From contig JBAXDH010000078.1 of the NCBI GenBank assembly GCA_037141055.1, positions 1 to 17,206 of the forward strand: a DNA stretch of 17,206 bases. Reading direction: 5' to 3'. This document shows, piece by piece, positions 1 through 7,035 of the stretch (the stretch's first letter is position 1; every line of letters starts with the position of its first letter). The position numbers and the translations under genes were made by a program. The notes under the pieces were generated by a model. The model saw nothing but the letters and a program-made list of their open reading frames with translations, was not told where the DNA came from and did not search any database. Source of the stretch: CAIVAT01 sp037141055 (GTDB taxonomy: Bacteria > Bacteroidota > Bacteroidia > Bacteroidales > FEN-979).

Positions 1-1
1 G

Positions 2-745
2 CTGGCAATCATTATCCATGCCTTTTATTTTGACATCTTTGTGGAGATCATTAATTTTCTGAAAAATAACAATGCGGCAGAATCAACCTTATATATTACA
101 TCCCCGTATGAATTATCAGAGAAGATACGTGAATGTCTAAAAAACACTACCCTGATATATAAATATTTGCCGGTAGAAAATCTTGGCCGCGATATCCTTC
201 CCTTTCTAAAAATTTTACCCCTGACACTGAACGACGGTCATCAACTGATTTTGAAAATTCATACCAAAAAATCAGATCATCGAAAAACGGGCAGGCTATG
301 GCGGGAAGACCTCTACAACAAATTATTAAAAGAGTCTGCCATGAAACAGGCACTTGCAATTTTCAACGCAGACCATACCGTAGGATTGATCGGTGCACCG
401 GGACATATTGTTCCGATGAACCTATACTATGGAGCCAATGCCTGCAAAGTCGAATCAATTGGAAGGGCAATGGGAGTTCCCTCATCGGAATTTTCAAATC
501 TCAATTTTCCGGCCGGTTCGATGTTTTATGCACGGAAACAGGCGCTGATCCCAATTTTAAATCTCGAATTAGCAGACAATGATTTTGAAAAGGAAAATGG
601 TCAAAATGACGGGACAATGGCGCATGCTGTTGAAAGAGCGTTTGCAATCAGCACATTGGCAGCGAATCTAAAAATGGTGGACACATCTTTTGATCAGATG
701 AAGGGAAATCTCAATATCATCAAGGATCATCCTTATATATACTAA
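2..745 (+). CDS. Rhamnan synthesis protein F (RgpF) family protein, 3' part
   Basis: The reading frame is open to the left edge: codons from base 2 continue the protein upstream of the GTG at 41 and read AIIIHAFYFDIFVEIINFL, which matches the usual opening block of the RgpF domain. The gene therefore starts outside the window. Diagnostic blocks follow in order: an LKIHTKKSDHR motif, then RLWREDL, then a GAPGHIVPM block, then FPAGSMFYARKQAL, and finally GQNDGTMAHAVERAF near the C-terminus. RgpF-domain proteins take part in building rhamnose-containing or related cell-surface polysaccharides and are often the C-terminal half of larger glycosyltransferases; whether a glycosyltransferase domain precedes this one cannot be seen. 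The next gene, an O-antigen ligase-like protein, starts 16 bp downstream on the same strand, which supports a polysaccharide operon. The exact sugar and reaction are unknown. Confidence 0.88.
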   Translation: MAIIIHAFYFDIFVEIINFLKNNNAAESTLYITSPYELSEKIRECLKNTTLIYKYLPVENLGRDILPFLKILPLTLNDGHQLILKIHTKKSDHRKTGRLWREDLYNKLLKESAMKQALAIFNADHTVGLIGAPGHIVPMNLYYGANACKVESIGRAMGVPSSEFSNLNFPAGSMFYARKQALIPILNLELADNDFEKENGQNDGTMAHAVERAFAISTLAANLKMVDTSFDQMKGNLNIIKDHPYIY

Positions 746-761
746 TCATCCATAACAGTTT

Positions 762-2801
762 ATGAAAGTCAAAAAATCAAAACAACCTTCTTCCTCCACG
801 AAAAAAGTTCAAACCAATCTCAGGCCGTCATACTACATTATTATGATGGCCTATGCGCTGGTGCCTGTTTTTACACCAAACTTCAATACGTTTGATTCGA
901 ATGGCCCGAAATTCCTGGCAATTGCACTAATCAACCTGGTTGCTTTTCTTGTGATTTCACTGGACCCGAATCAGTGGAAAGGACCGGATATCCGGATCCG
1001 GTTTTTTAAAAATCCGATCGGGATTGCATATTCACTACTTCTCCTGTTTTCCTTAATTTCCTTTTTTAGTGCCATCAACATAAGTGAGTCCGTTCTGAAT
1101 TTCAGTAAAATACTGACCATTTTCACCTCAGCCTATGTATTATACCTGATATTCAGCAGCAACCGGGGATACCTGGAACATCTTGCGGTCGCGCTCACGG
1201 TTTTATTGATTTTCGACAGCCTGACCGTTTTTTACAACATGCTTTTATATATCTCCAGGGATGTTTCTTCCATCATGGACATCAAATCTGTTTATTCACA
1301 CAAAAACATTCTGGGTTCTGCGATTTTTCTGAAGATTCCATTTGCACTCTGCCTGGTTCTTTTTTCCAATGGCTGGAAAAAAACATTGGGATACATGGCT
1401 GGAATGAGTGCACTGCTGGCTACGTTATTGCTGAGCACCAGGGCGTTTTACCTGGGAATCGTGTTTCTTCTGGCAGCACTTTTTATTTATATGCTCATCC
1501 GGCATATTGTTGCAGGAAAAAAAGGGTACTTCCTGACGATGGCACGCTGGGCCGGATTGTTTGTGCTTGCTATCGTTCTGTACACGCTGGCCCAGCAAAT
1601 ATTTTTCCCAAAAAACACAGATACAATATGGAATACCAGCATCATTTCACGGCTGTCATCCATCAACAGCCAGGAATCGTCAACTCATGCGCGGCTTGGT
1701 GCATGGAACAGGTCCGTCAAACTTATCGGGGAGCATCCAATAATGGGTGTTGGCACAGGGAACTGGAAAGTCGACGTCCTGCAATATGAGAATCTGCAAT
1801 TGCCCGATTTTACCTACATGAACAAAAACCACAATGATTTCCTTGAAATAACTGCAGAAACAGGCCTTCCCGGGGGTCTAGCATACCTGTCCATCTTCGT
1901 TTTCATCCTGAATTTTTTCCTGAAAATATCGTTAAACCCATCCTCTGAAGGAGAAAACATAAAACTCCTGTTCCTTCCGGCCTTCGGGATCCTGGCATAC
2001 AGCGTGGATGCATTTTTCAATTTCCCTGCAGACCGGCCGGAAATTCAGTCAATGTTTGCCATCTTTGTGGCAGCAGGGGTGACTTTTTCAAACGAATTAT
2101 TTTCGTTCCGAAACAGCGGAACAGGGAATCCTCCTGCCCGGTTGACGGGGAAGTTCCCGCATTCGGAAAAAGCAGTTGCGGCAGTGGTGCTCATACCATT
2201 GATTATTACAACCATCATCCTGTTTTTATACTGTCAGTCCCTCTACTACCAGCGTATCGTGGAAGAAGACCTTGCCGATGACAATCTGCAAAACACCTCG
2301 GCATACATCATCCGGGGGTTTCCTGTCATTCCGAATATCAGCGTTTACGGGGAGCCCATTGTTGTCAGTAAAGCGCGATATCTGATCAAAGAAAACAAAT
2401 ATGATGATGCCATCAACTTTTTAAAAGCCGATCATGCAAGCCCGTTTGACACACGCCGGGAGTTTTTCATGGCAATGGCCTATATTAAAAAAGGCATGAC
2501 AGACAGTGCCGTTTCTAATTTGCGCCAGGTTTACCGGTATAAACCTCTTTACGGCAAAGGGACAAATATGCTCGCCTCATTGTTATATAATACGAAAAAA
2601 CAGGATGAAGCAATGAACGTTATGGATAATTTTGCCAGATTGTCAAAAACCAATTCAACCGCATGGCTTCGTGCAGCATACATGCACTGGCAAACCGGTT
2701 CGCATGAGAAATCAATAGAATTGCTTGATTCAGCACTTGTTTATCTGCCTGGCAATACGGAAATCCTCAGTCAGAGGAAACAACTTGAGGTCGCACCCTG
2801 A
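762..2801 (+). CDS. O-antigen ligase/polymerase (Wzy_C/WaaL family) membrane protein with C-terminal TPR region
   Basis: This is a 679-residue polytopic inner-membrane protein. Hydrophobic segments run from about residue 24 to 280 and again from about 370 to 490. The Wzy_C signature lies between them: LLSTRAFYLG (about 224-232), a periplasmic loop with RLGAWNRSVKLIGEHPIMGVGTG (split here as residues 311-333), and KNHNDFLEITAETGLPGG (355-372), whose histidine (H357) is typical of the family. Residues about 530-679 are soluble and helical, with TPR-like repeats (for example AMAYIKKGMTDSAVSNLRQV). Members polymerise or ligate undecaprenyl-linked glycans on the periplasmic side; some transfer glycans to proteins instead. 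The sequence cannot separate polymerase, lipid A ligase and protein O-glycosyltransferase. The gene lies 16 bp behind an RgpF-type gene, so it is probably co-transcribed. The start ATG has no Shine-Dalgarno, as is usual in Bacteroidota. Confidence 0.87.
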   Translation: MKVKKSKQPSSSTKKVQTNLRPSYYIIMMAYALVPVFTPNFNTFDSNGPKFLAIALINLVAFLVISLDPNQWKGPDIRIRFFKNPIGIAYSLLLLFSLISFFSAINISESVLNFSKILTIFTSAYVLYLIFSSNRGYLEHLAVALTVLLIFDSLTVFYNMLLYISRDVSSIMDIKSVYSHKNILGSAIFLKIPFALCLVLFSNGWKKTLGYMAGMSALLATLLLSTRAFYLGIVFLLAALFIYMLIRHIVAGKKGYFLTMARWAGLFVLAIVLYTLAQQIFFPKNTDTIWNTSIISRLSSINSQESSTHARLGAWNRSVKLIGEHPIMGVGTGNWKVDVLQYENLQLPDFTYMNKNHNDFLEITAETGLPGGLAYLSIFVFILNFFLKISLNPSSEGENIKLLFLPAFGILAYSVDAFFNFPADRPEIQSMFAIFVAAGVTFSNELFSFRNSGTGNPPARLTGKFPHSEKAVAAVVLIPLIITTIILFLYCQSLYYQRIVEEDLADDNLQNTSAYIIRGFPVIPNISVYGEPIVVSKARYLIKENKYDDAINFLKADHASPFDTRREFFMAMAYIKKGMTDSAVSNLRQVYRYKPLYGKGTNMLASLLYNTKKQDEAMNVMDNFARLSKTNSTAWLRAAYMHWQTGSHEKSIELLDSALVYLPGNTEILSQRKQLEVAP

Positions 2802-2826
2802 GAACAACACACCCGGGGTATTCTGC

Positions 2827-2834
2827 TATCTTTG
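2827..2834 (+). promoter_or_regulatory. Promoter -7 element (TATCTTTG) before the WbqC-family gene
   Basis: TATCTTTG fits the Bacteroidota sigma-factor -7 consensus TAnnTTTG and lies 24 bp before the ATG at 2859, inside the 57-bp gap after the O-antigen ligase gene. No good -33 TTG/TTTG stands at the expected distance, so the call rests on the -7 match and its position alone. Confidence 0.5.
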
Positions 2835-2858
2835 CAGCCTTGTTAATACACCTTATTC

Positions 2859-3476
2859 ATGTCAGTACTTGTTGAAACTGCATACTTCCCGCCTGTCCCG
2901 TACATTGCCAAAATCGTTGAAGCCGATTCAGTCTTCATCGAAGCATTCGAATCGTACAAAAAACAAACCATCAGAAACCGGTGCGCCATTTACGGGCCAA
3001 ACGGAATTCACATTCTGAGCATCCCTGTTGTCAAGGTAAACGGCAATCACACCCTGACCCGGGATATCAGGATCTCCGACCACCAACAGTGGCAGCGGAT
3101 TCACTGGCGTTCTATTGAAACGGCGTATAATAATTCGCCGTTTTTTCTTTACTACCGGGATGACATCATCCGTTTTTATGAAAAGCACTTCAGCTTTCTC
3201 ATTGATCTGAACTCTGAAATTTTGCCATACCTGCTAAAAACGCTCAGGAATGAGCGCCCAGTATCGTACACGGACCATTTTGAAAATACTCCCGTCGGTC
3301 ATTCAGATTTCAGAAATATATTTGACACAAAATACGTCAGCCAGACAATACACTATCCCCATTACACCCAGGTATTTGAACCGCAACACGGATTCATCGG
3401 TGGATTAAGCATTCTGGATATCCTCTTCAACCTGGGGCCCGAGTCGTCAAATTACCTTCAAAACATCAGCAAATAA
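2859..3476 (+). CDS. WbqC family protein
   Basis: This 205-residue protein matches the WbqC family across its length. The N-terminus carries the family's ETAYFPPVPYIAKI block, then KKQTIRNRCAIYGPNGI (about residues 34-50), LSIPVVKVNG, a W-x-x-IHWRSIETAYNNSPFF block, and YYRDDI. The usual length is about 200-240 residues, so it looks complete. No signal peptide or membrane segment is seen, so it is probably cytoplasmic. WbqC proteins were first noted in O-antigen loci, and many are present in Bacteroidota as single genes; the biochemical activity is not established. Here it sits just after two surface-glycan genes but behind its own -7 element, so its link to the polysaccharide pathway is inference. 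The ATG at 2859 gives the family-typical start. Confidence 0.85.
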   Translation: MSVLVETAYFPPVPYIAKIVEADSVFIEAFESYKKQTIRNRCAIYGPNGIHILSIPVVKVNGNHTLTRDIRISDHQQWQRIHWRSIETAYNNSPFFLYYRDDIIRFYEKHFSFLIDLNSEILPYLLKTLRNERPVSYTDHFENTPVGHSDFRNIFDTKYVSQTIHYPHYTQVFEPQHGFIGGLSILDILFNLGPESSNYLQNISK

Positions 3477-3541
3477 TGTCCTGATTGCTGATACGGGCCA
3501 TAAAAATCCGCCTTCCTTTCCCTCTTGAATTTGATTTTAGT

Positions 3542-3549
3542 TATCTTTG
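3542..3549 (+). promoter_or_regulatory. Promoter -7 element (TATCTTTG) of the feo operon
   Basis: TATCTTTG matches the Bacteroidota -7 consensus TAnnTTTG and is 21 bp before the TTG start of the FeoAB fusion. Candidate -33 triplets TTG at 3525-3527 and 3531-3533 are closer than the usual spacing of about 17-23 bp, so the upstream element is weak. This may fit a promoter that depends on a regulator. With +1 about 6 bases after the element, the 5' leader would be only about 15 nt and would begin inside the adjoining palindrome. Confidence 0.55.
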
Positions 3550-3550
3550 C

Positions 3551-3571
3551 ATTAATTTAATCTAAATTAAT
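3551..3571. promoter_or_regulatory. 21-bp palindrome, candidate metal-responsive operator of feo
   Basis: Two perfect 9-base arms, ATTAATTTA (3551-3559) and TAAATTAAT (3563-3571), flank the 3-base centre ATC. The palindrome starts one base after the -7 element, would cover the transcription start, and its last base is the first base of the TTG start codon. The position is that of a repressor operator. It does not resemble the classic Fur box closely; the TTTA-n3-TAAA core is compatible with many dimeric repressors, including DtxR/MntR-type regulators, but the regulator is not identified. All arm bases are A or T, so chance is more likely than for a mixed-composition site. Confidence 0.45.
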
Positions 3572-5976
3572 TGCTTACCCTTACAGACCTTACGCAAGGT
3601 GAGTCCGGACTGATCACCAAAATCAAAGGGCGTGGCGCGTTCCGCAAACGCATTACCGAGATGGGCTTCGTGAAGGGCAGAGAGGTCACTGTCATCAAGG
3701 CGGCACCGTTACAGGATCCGATCCAATACAAAATCATGGGTTATCATGTTTCACTCAGGCAGAGCGAAGCGGCCCTCATTGAAATTACCGCCGCCGGGCA
3801 GCATCCTTCTTCCATGGATTCAACTTCGGAAATTTATGGCTACCGCGGAACCATCGAAGAAGAGTCGCAAAGAACCGACGACGGAACCCGTGGAAAGATT
3901 ATTGACATTGCACTGGTGGGAAATCCCAACTGCGGTAAAACCACACTTTTCAACATAGCATCCGGCTCGCATGAAAGAGTCGGAAATTTCGGAGGGGTGA
4001 CTGTCGATTCAAAGGAGGCAAAATTCAAACATGCGGGATATACATTCAACATCACCGACCTCCCCGGAACCTACTCCCTTACAGCATATTCACCGGAAGA
4101 GTTGTTTGTGAGAATCCACATCACGGAAAAAATTCCGGATATCGTTGTGAATGTTGTTGACGCTTCAAACCTTGAACGGAACTTATATCTTACAACCCAG
4201 CTTATCGACATGGACATCAGGGTGGTGATGGCCCTGAACATGTACGATGAATTCGAAAAAACAGGTAATCAACTCGATTACATTGCACTTGGCAAACTGT
4301 TGGGGATACCGGTCATCCCTACCGTAAGCTCAAAAGGGACCGGCATTCCCGACCTTTTCAACAGGCTCATCGAGGTGTTCGAAGACCGTGATCCGGTGGT
4401 ACGCCATGTTCACATCAATTACGGCACGGAACTGGAACGCTCCATCCTGAAAATACAGGATGTGATCTGGCAGGATAAATCGCTGACCGACCGCATTTCA
4501 TCCCGGTTCTACAGCATAAAATTACTGGAAAAAGACTCCGCCGTTTCGGCCGCACTTGCATCCTCTTCAAAATTTCACCAAATCAGGCAGGCAGCGGATA
4601 AAGAGGTGGCAAGGCTTGAAGCAATTTTCAAGGAAGACTCGGCAACACTTTCAACCGACGCCAAATACGGATTTGTCGCTGGTGCGCTGAAGGAGACCCT
4701 TCAGGTTTCCGGAAATGTAAAGCCCTCAAAATCCGTAAGTGAACGGATCGATACTGCACTCACGCACAGAATTATCGGGTTCCCGATATTTATTTTTTTC
4801 CTGTGGGTCATGTTTCAATCGACGTTCACCCTGGGCGAAATCCCAAAACACTGGATTGATTTGCTGGTATCGTGGGTCGGCTCCCAAATCAGCACTGCAC
4901 TTCCGGCGGGGCCTGTCAAAGATCTGCTTGTCGACGGCATCATCAACGGGGTGGGCAGCATCATCGTTTTCCTTCCAAACATCCTGATCCTGTTCTTTTT
5001 CATATCGCTCATGGAGGACACCGGGTATATGGCCAGGGCAGCGTTCATCATGGATAAACTCATGCATAAAATAGGCCTGCACGGCCAGTCGTTCATTCCG
5101 CTCATCATGGGCTTCGGATGCAATGTACCGGCCATCATGGTAACGCGGACCCTCAAAGACCGGAACGACAGGCTGCTCACCATGCTCATCAACCCGTTCA
5201 TGTCGTGCAGTGCAAGGCTGCCCGTTTACATCCTGATAGCCGGGGCGATATTCCCAAGGCATGCGGGCACCGTCATTTTCGGACTTTACCTCACTGGGAT
5301 CATCCTGGCCATTTTGATCTCACTGGTGTTTAAAAAATTGTTGTTCAGGAGCAAGGAAGCACCCTTTGTGATGGAGCTCCCCCCCTACCGCATGCCGACA
5401 TTCCAGGTGATTTTACGCCATATGTGGGAAAAAGGAAGGCAATACCTGAGTAAGATGGGCAGCGTTATTCTTGTCGCCGTCATCCTCATCTGGGCGCTCG
5501 AATATTTCCCGGGGGGCAACAGGGTCACGCCTGAAGAGCGGCTGCAGAGTTCATACATTGCGATGATCGGCAAGACCATCGAACCGGTAATCGCGCCCCT
5601 TGGATTCGACTGGAGAATGGGTGTAAGCCTCATCACGGGTGCCGCCGCCAAGGAAGTAGTGGTAAGCACCATGGGTGTTTTATTTGGCTCCACACATTAT
5701 CACGACAGCCGGAATCCAAAAACCCTCGGGGTTCAATTGCAACAGGCAACGCATCAGCACGGGCTGCACACCGGGCAAACGCTCTTTACCCCGCTGGTCG
5801 GTATTTCATACCTCCTGTTCATCCTGATATATATGCCATGCGTTGCAGTGGTTGCGACTGTTAACCGGGAATCGGGAAGCTGGAAATGGGCACTCTTCCT
5901 GATCACCTATACCACTGTGCTGGCGTGGCTGATATCTTTCAGCGTATTTCAACTCGGGAGTCTGATAATTTCATAA
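3571..5976 (+). CDS. feoB: Fused FeoA-FeoB ferrous iron transporter
   Basis: This 801-residue fusion imports Fe(II) across the inner membrane. Residues 1-73 are a FeoA (SH3-like) domain with RITEMGFVKG and PLQDPIQYKIMGY blocks. A polar linker of about 35 residues follows. The FeoB G domain runs from about 111 to 275: G1 GNPNCGKT (117-124), G2 VGNFGGVTVD, G3 DLPG (163-166), G4 NMYD (223-226), G5 SSKGTG (253-258). After a helical region, the membrane part (about 398-800) carries the core motif GFGCNVP (514-520), SCSARLPVYIL and GAAAKEVVVSTMG (690-702). The start must be TTG at 3571: a TAA codon lies directly upstream in frame, and the next Met (residue 31) would cut the FeoA domain. A loop at 709-733 is rich in His. 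The Cys-rich partner gene starts 1 bp after the stop. Confidence 0.96.
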   Translation: MLTLTDLTQGESGLITKIKGRGAFRKRITEMGFVKGREVTVIKAAPLQDPIQYKIMGYHVSLRQSEAALIEITAAGQHPSSMDSTSEIYGYRGTIEEESQRTDDGTRGKIIDIALVGNPNCGKTTLFNIASGSHERVGNFGGVTVDSKEAKFKHAGYTFNITDLPGTYSLTAYSPEELFVRIHITEKIPDIVVNVVDASNLERNLYLTTQLIDMDIRVVMALNMYDEFEKTGNQLDYIALGKLLGIPVIPTVSSKGTGIPDLFNRLIEVFEDRDPVVRHVHINYGTELERSILKIQDVIWQDKSLTDRISSRFYSIKLLEKDSAVSAALASSSKFHQIRQAADKEVARLEAIFKEDSATLSTDAKYGFVAGALKETLQVSGNVKPSKSVSERIDTALTHRIIGFPIFIFFLWVMFQSTFTLGEIPKHWIDLLVSWVGSQISTALPAGPVKDLLVDGIINGVGSIIVFLPNILILFFFISLMEDTGYMARAAFIMDKLMHKIGLHGQSFIPLIMGFGCNVPAIMVTRTLKDRNDRLLTMLINPFMSCSARLPVYILIAGAIFPRHAGTVIFGLYLTGIILAILISLVFKKLLFRSKEAPFVMELPPYRMPTFQVILRHMWEKGRQYLSKMGSVILVAVILIWALEYFPGGNRVTPEERLQSSYIAMIGKTIEPVIAPLGFDWRMGVSLITGAAAKEVVVSTMGVLFGSTHYHDSRNPKTLGVQLQQATHQHGLHTGQTLFTPLVGISYLLFILIYMPCVAVVATVNRESGSWKWALFLITYTTVLAWLISFSVFQLGSLIIS

Positions 5977-5977
5977 T

Positions 5978-6133
5978 ATGGCCTGGCAATTTATCATCGT
6001 AGGAGCAATCATCTTTTCCGCACTCATGCTGACCTGCGTCCGCCTGTTCCATTTTTTCACGGTTCCCCCTTCCAAATGCCACGGATGCAGCGGGTGTAAG
6101 CTGGAGGAATTGAAGGTAAACCGAAGGAAATAA
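5978..6133 (+). CDS. FeoB-associated Cys-rich membrane protein (small)
   Basis: A 51-codon ORF begins with ATG 1 bp after the feoB stop codon. It encodes one N-terminal membrane helix (WQFIIVGAIIFSALMLTCV, residues 3-21), a short basic/aromatic stretch, then a cysteine cluster C34-HG-C37-SG-C40 followed by a charged tail KLEELKVNRRK. This layout matches the FeoB-associated Cys-rich membrane protein family, which is encoded next to feoB in many Bacteroidota and Firmicutes. Its job is not well established; roles as an accessory subunit or in handling Fe(II) at the inner face have been suggested, similar in position to FeoC of enterobacteria. The tight spacing implies co-translation with FeoAB. 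Confidence comes from the combination of position, helix and the CxxCxxC motif. Confidence 0.85.
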   Translation: MAWQFIIVGAIIFSALMLTCVRLFHFFTVPPSKCHGCSGCKLEELKVNRRK

Positions 6134-6184
6134 GGATACGGGATACGGGATGCGGCCCGCCTGTCCGCTTGTCCGCCTGTCCGC
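6134..6184. repeat. Two short tandem repeats in the intergenic spacer (7-mer x3, 8-mer x3)
   Basis: Starting at the base after the small Fe gene's stop codon are three heptamers, GGATACG, GGATACG and GGATGCG (6134-6154). After six bases (GCCCGC) follow three octamers of the form YTGTCCGC (6161-6184: CTGTCCGC, TTGTCCGC, CTGTCCGC). They fill most of the 90-bp gap up to the promoter of the next gene. No coding frame or hairpin is apparent. Confidence 0.8.
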
Positions 6185-6193
6185 TTTTCTTCA

Positions 6194-6201
6194 TACCTTT
6201 G
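6194..6201 (+). promoter_or_regulatory. Promoter -7 element (TACCTTTG) of the NlpC/P60 gene
   Basis: TACCTTTG matches TAnnTTTG and lies 22 bp before the ATG at 6224. A TTG at 6169-6171, inside the octamer repeat, is 22 bp upstream and could serve as the -33 element. This would make the peptidase gene independently transcribed from the feo genes. Confidence 0.55.
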
Positions 6202-6223
6202 CCCTCAACTAACAACATTTTAA

Positions 6224-7033
6224 ATGGAATACGGCATTTGTCTTCAGAGTGTGGTTCCTGTCAGGGCGGAACCTTCTCACCGGTCGGAAATGGTCACCCA
6301 GGTTTTATTCGGTGAACTTTACCGGGTTGAAGCCATTGAAAACTCATGGTGCAGGATTGTGCCTGCCTATGACAACTATGACGGCTGGATTGATCTTTTA
6401 CAAACAAACATTATTGACGAACAGGAGTACATGCGGCTTGCCGGCGCTGAAACAACCGTCGCCATTGACCTGGTTCAGCTGCTGTCCCTTGATTCCGGAA
6501 AATCGATGAAGCCTGTCGTCATCGGAAGTTCGCTCCCTGCCTTCAGTAACCAGCGGATCTGCATCGGTGAGGATATTTATTGTTATGAAGGAACCGTTTC
6601 GGAATCTCCCCTGAACAGCTTGAGCACCATTCCCCAGAACATTCTTATGACCCGGCAGCAACTCATGGAAGATGCCATGTTGTACATCAATGCACCCTAC
6701 CTGTGGGGCGGCCGCTCACCATTCGGAATTGACTGTTCGGGGTTTGTCCAGATGGTCTATAAACTGCAGGGGCTGAAACTTCTCCGCGACGCTTCTCAGC
6801 AGGCAACTCAGGGTGAGGTAATCAGCCTGCTTGCGGAAGCCGCCCCGGGCGACCTTGCCTTTTTCGATGATGCCGAAGGGAATATCAATCATGTTGGCAT
6901 GATCACCGATCGCCAGCGGATCATCCATTGTTCTGGCCAGGTGCGAATCGACGCACTGGATCATGAGGGCATCTACAACGAAAAACTGCAGAAATACACT
7001 CACAAACTTCGCCTGATCAAAAGGATCATCTGA
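6224..7033 (+). CDS. NlpC/P60 (C40) peptidase with N-terminal SH3-like domain, probably cytoplasmic
   Basis: This 269-residue protein has SH3-like regions at about residues 1-65 and more weakly up to about 125, then an NlpC/P60 domain at about 143-269. Catalytic residues are visible: Cys171 in DCSGF, His223 in NHVGM and a third polar residue His235 in RIIHCSG, preceded by the family's PYLWGGRSPFGIDCSG block and DASQQA. Such enzymes cut the gamma-D-Glu to diamino-acid bond in murein peptides. The start is firm because a TAA stop immediately precedes the ATG, so there is no signal peptide. That points to a cytosolic YkfC-like role in recycling imported murein peptides rather than a secreted hydrolase; this is inference. 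The gene converges on the outer-membrane barrel gene with a 2-bp gap and has no visible terminator. Confidence 0.88.
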   Translation: MEYGICLQSVVPVRAEPSHRSEMVTQVLFGELYRVEAIENSWCRIVPAYDNYDGWIDLLQTNIIDEQEYMRLAGAETTVAIDLVQLLSLDSGKSMKPVVIGSSLPAFSNQRICIGEDIYCYEGTVSESPLNSLSTIPQNILMTRQQLMEDAMLYINAPYLWGGRSPFGIDCSGFVQMVYKLQGLKLLRDASQQATQGEVISLLAEAAPGDLAFFDDAEGNINHVGMITDRQRIIHCSGQVRIDALDHEGIYNEKLQKYTHKLRLIKRII

Positions 7034-7035
7034 CG

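Noticed and set aside
41..43. GTG at 41 as the start of the RgpF-like gene
   Set aside because: The frame is open to the left edge and the upstream codons encode a conserved RgpF block, so the gene is truncated by the window.
4726..5262. Long minus-strand frame of 178 codons opposite feoB
   Set aside because: It is antisense to a strongly conserved FeoB membrane region and its translation is rich in His, Arg, Pro and Asp with no domain, as expected of a shadow frame.
7014..7028. Small inverted repeat TGATC-AAAAG-GATCA at the 3' end of the NlpC/P60 gene as a terminator
   Set aside because: Only five base pairs, inside the coding sequence, and no T tract follows.
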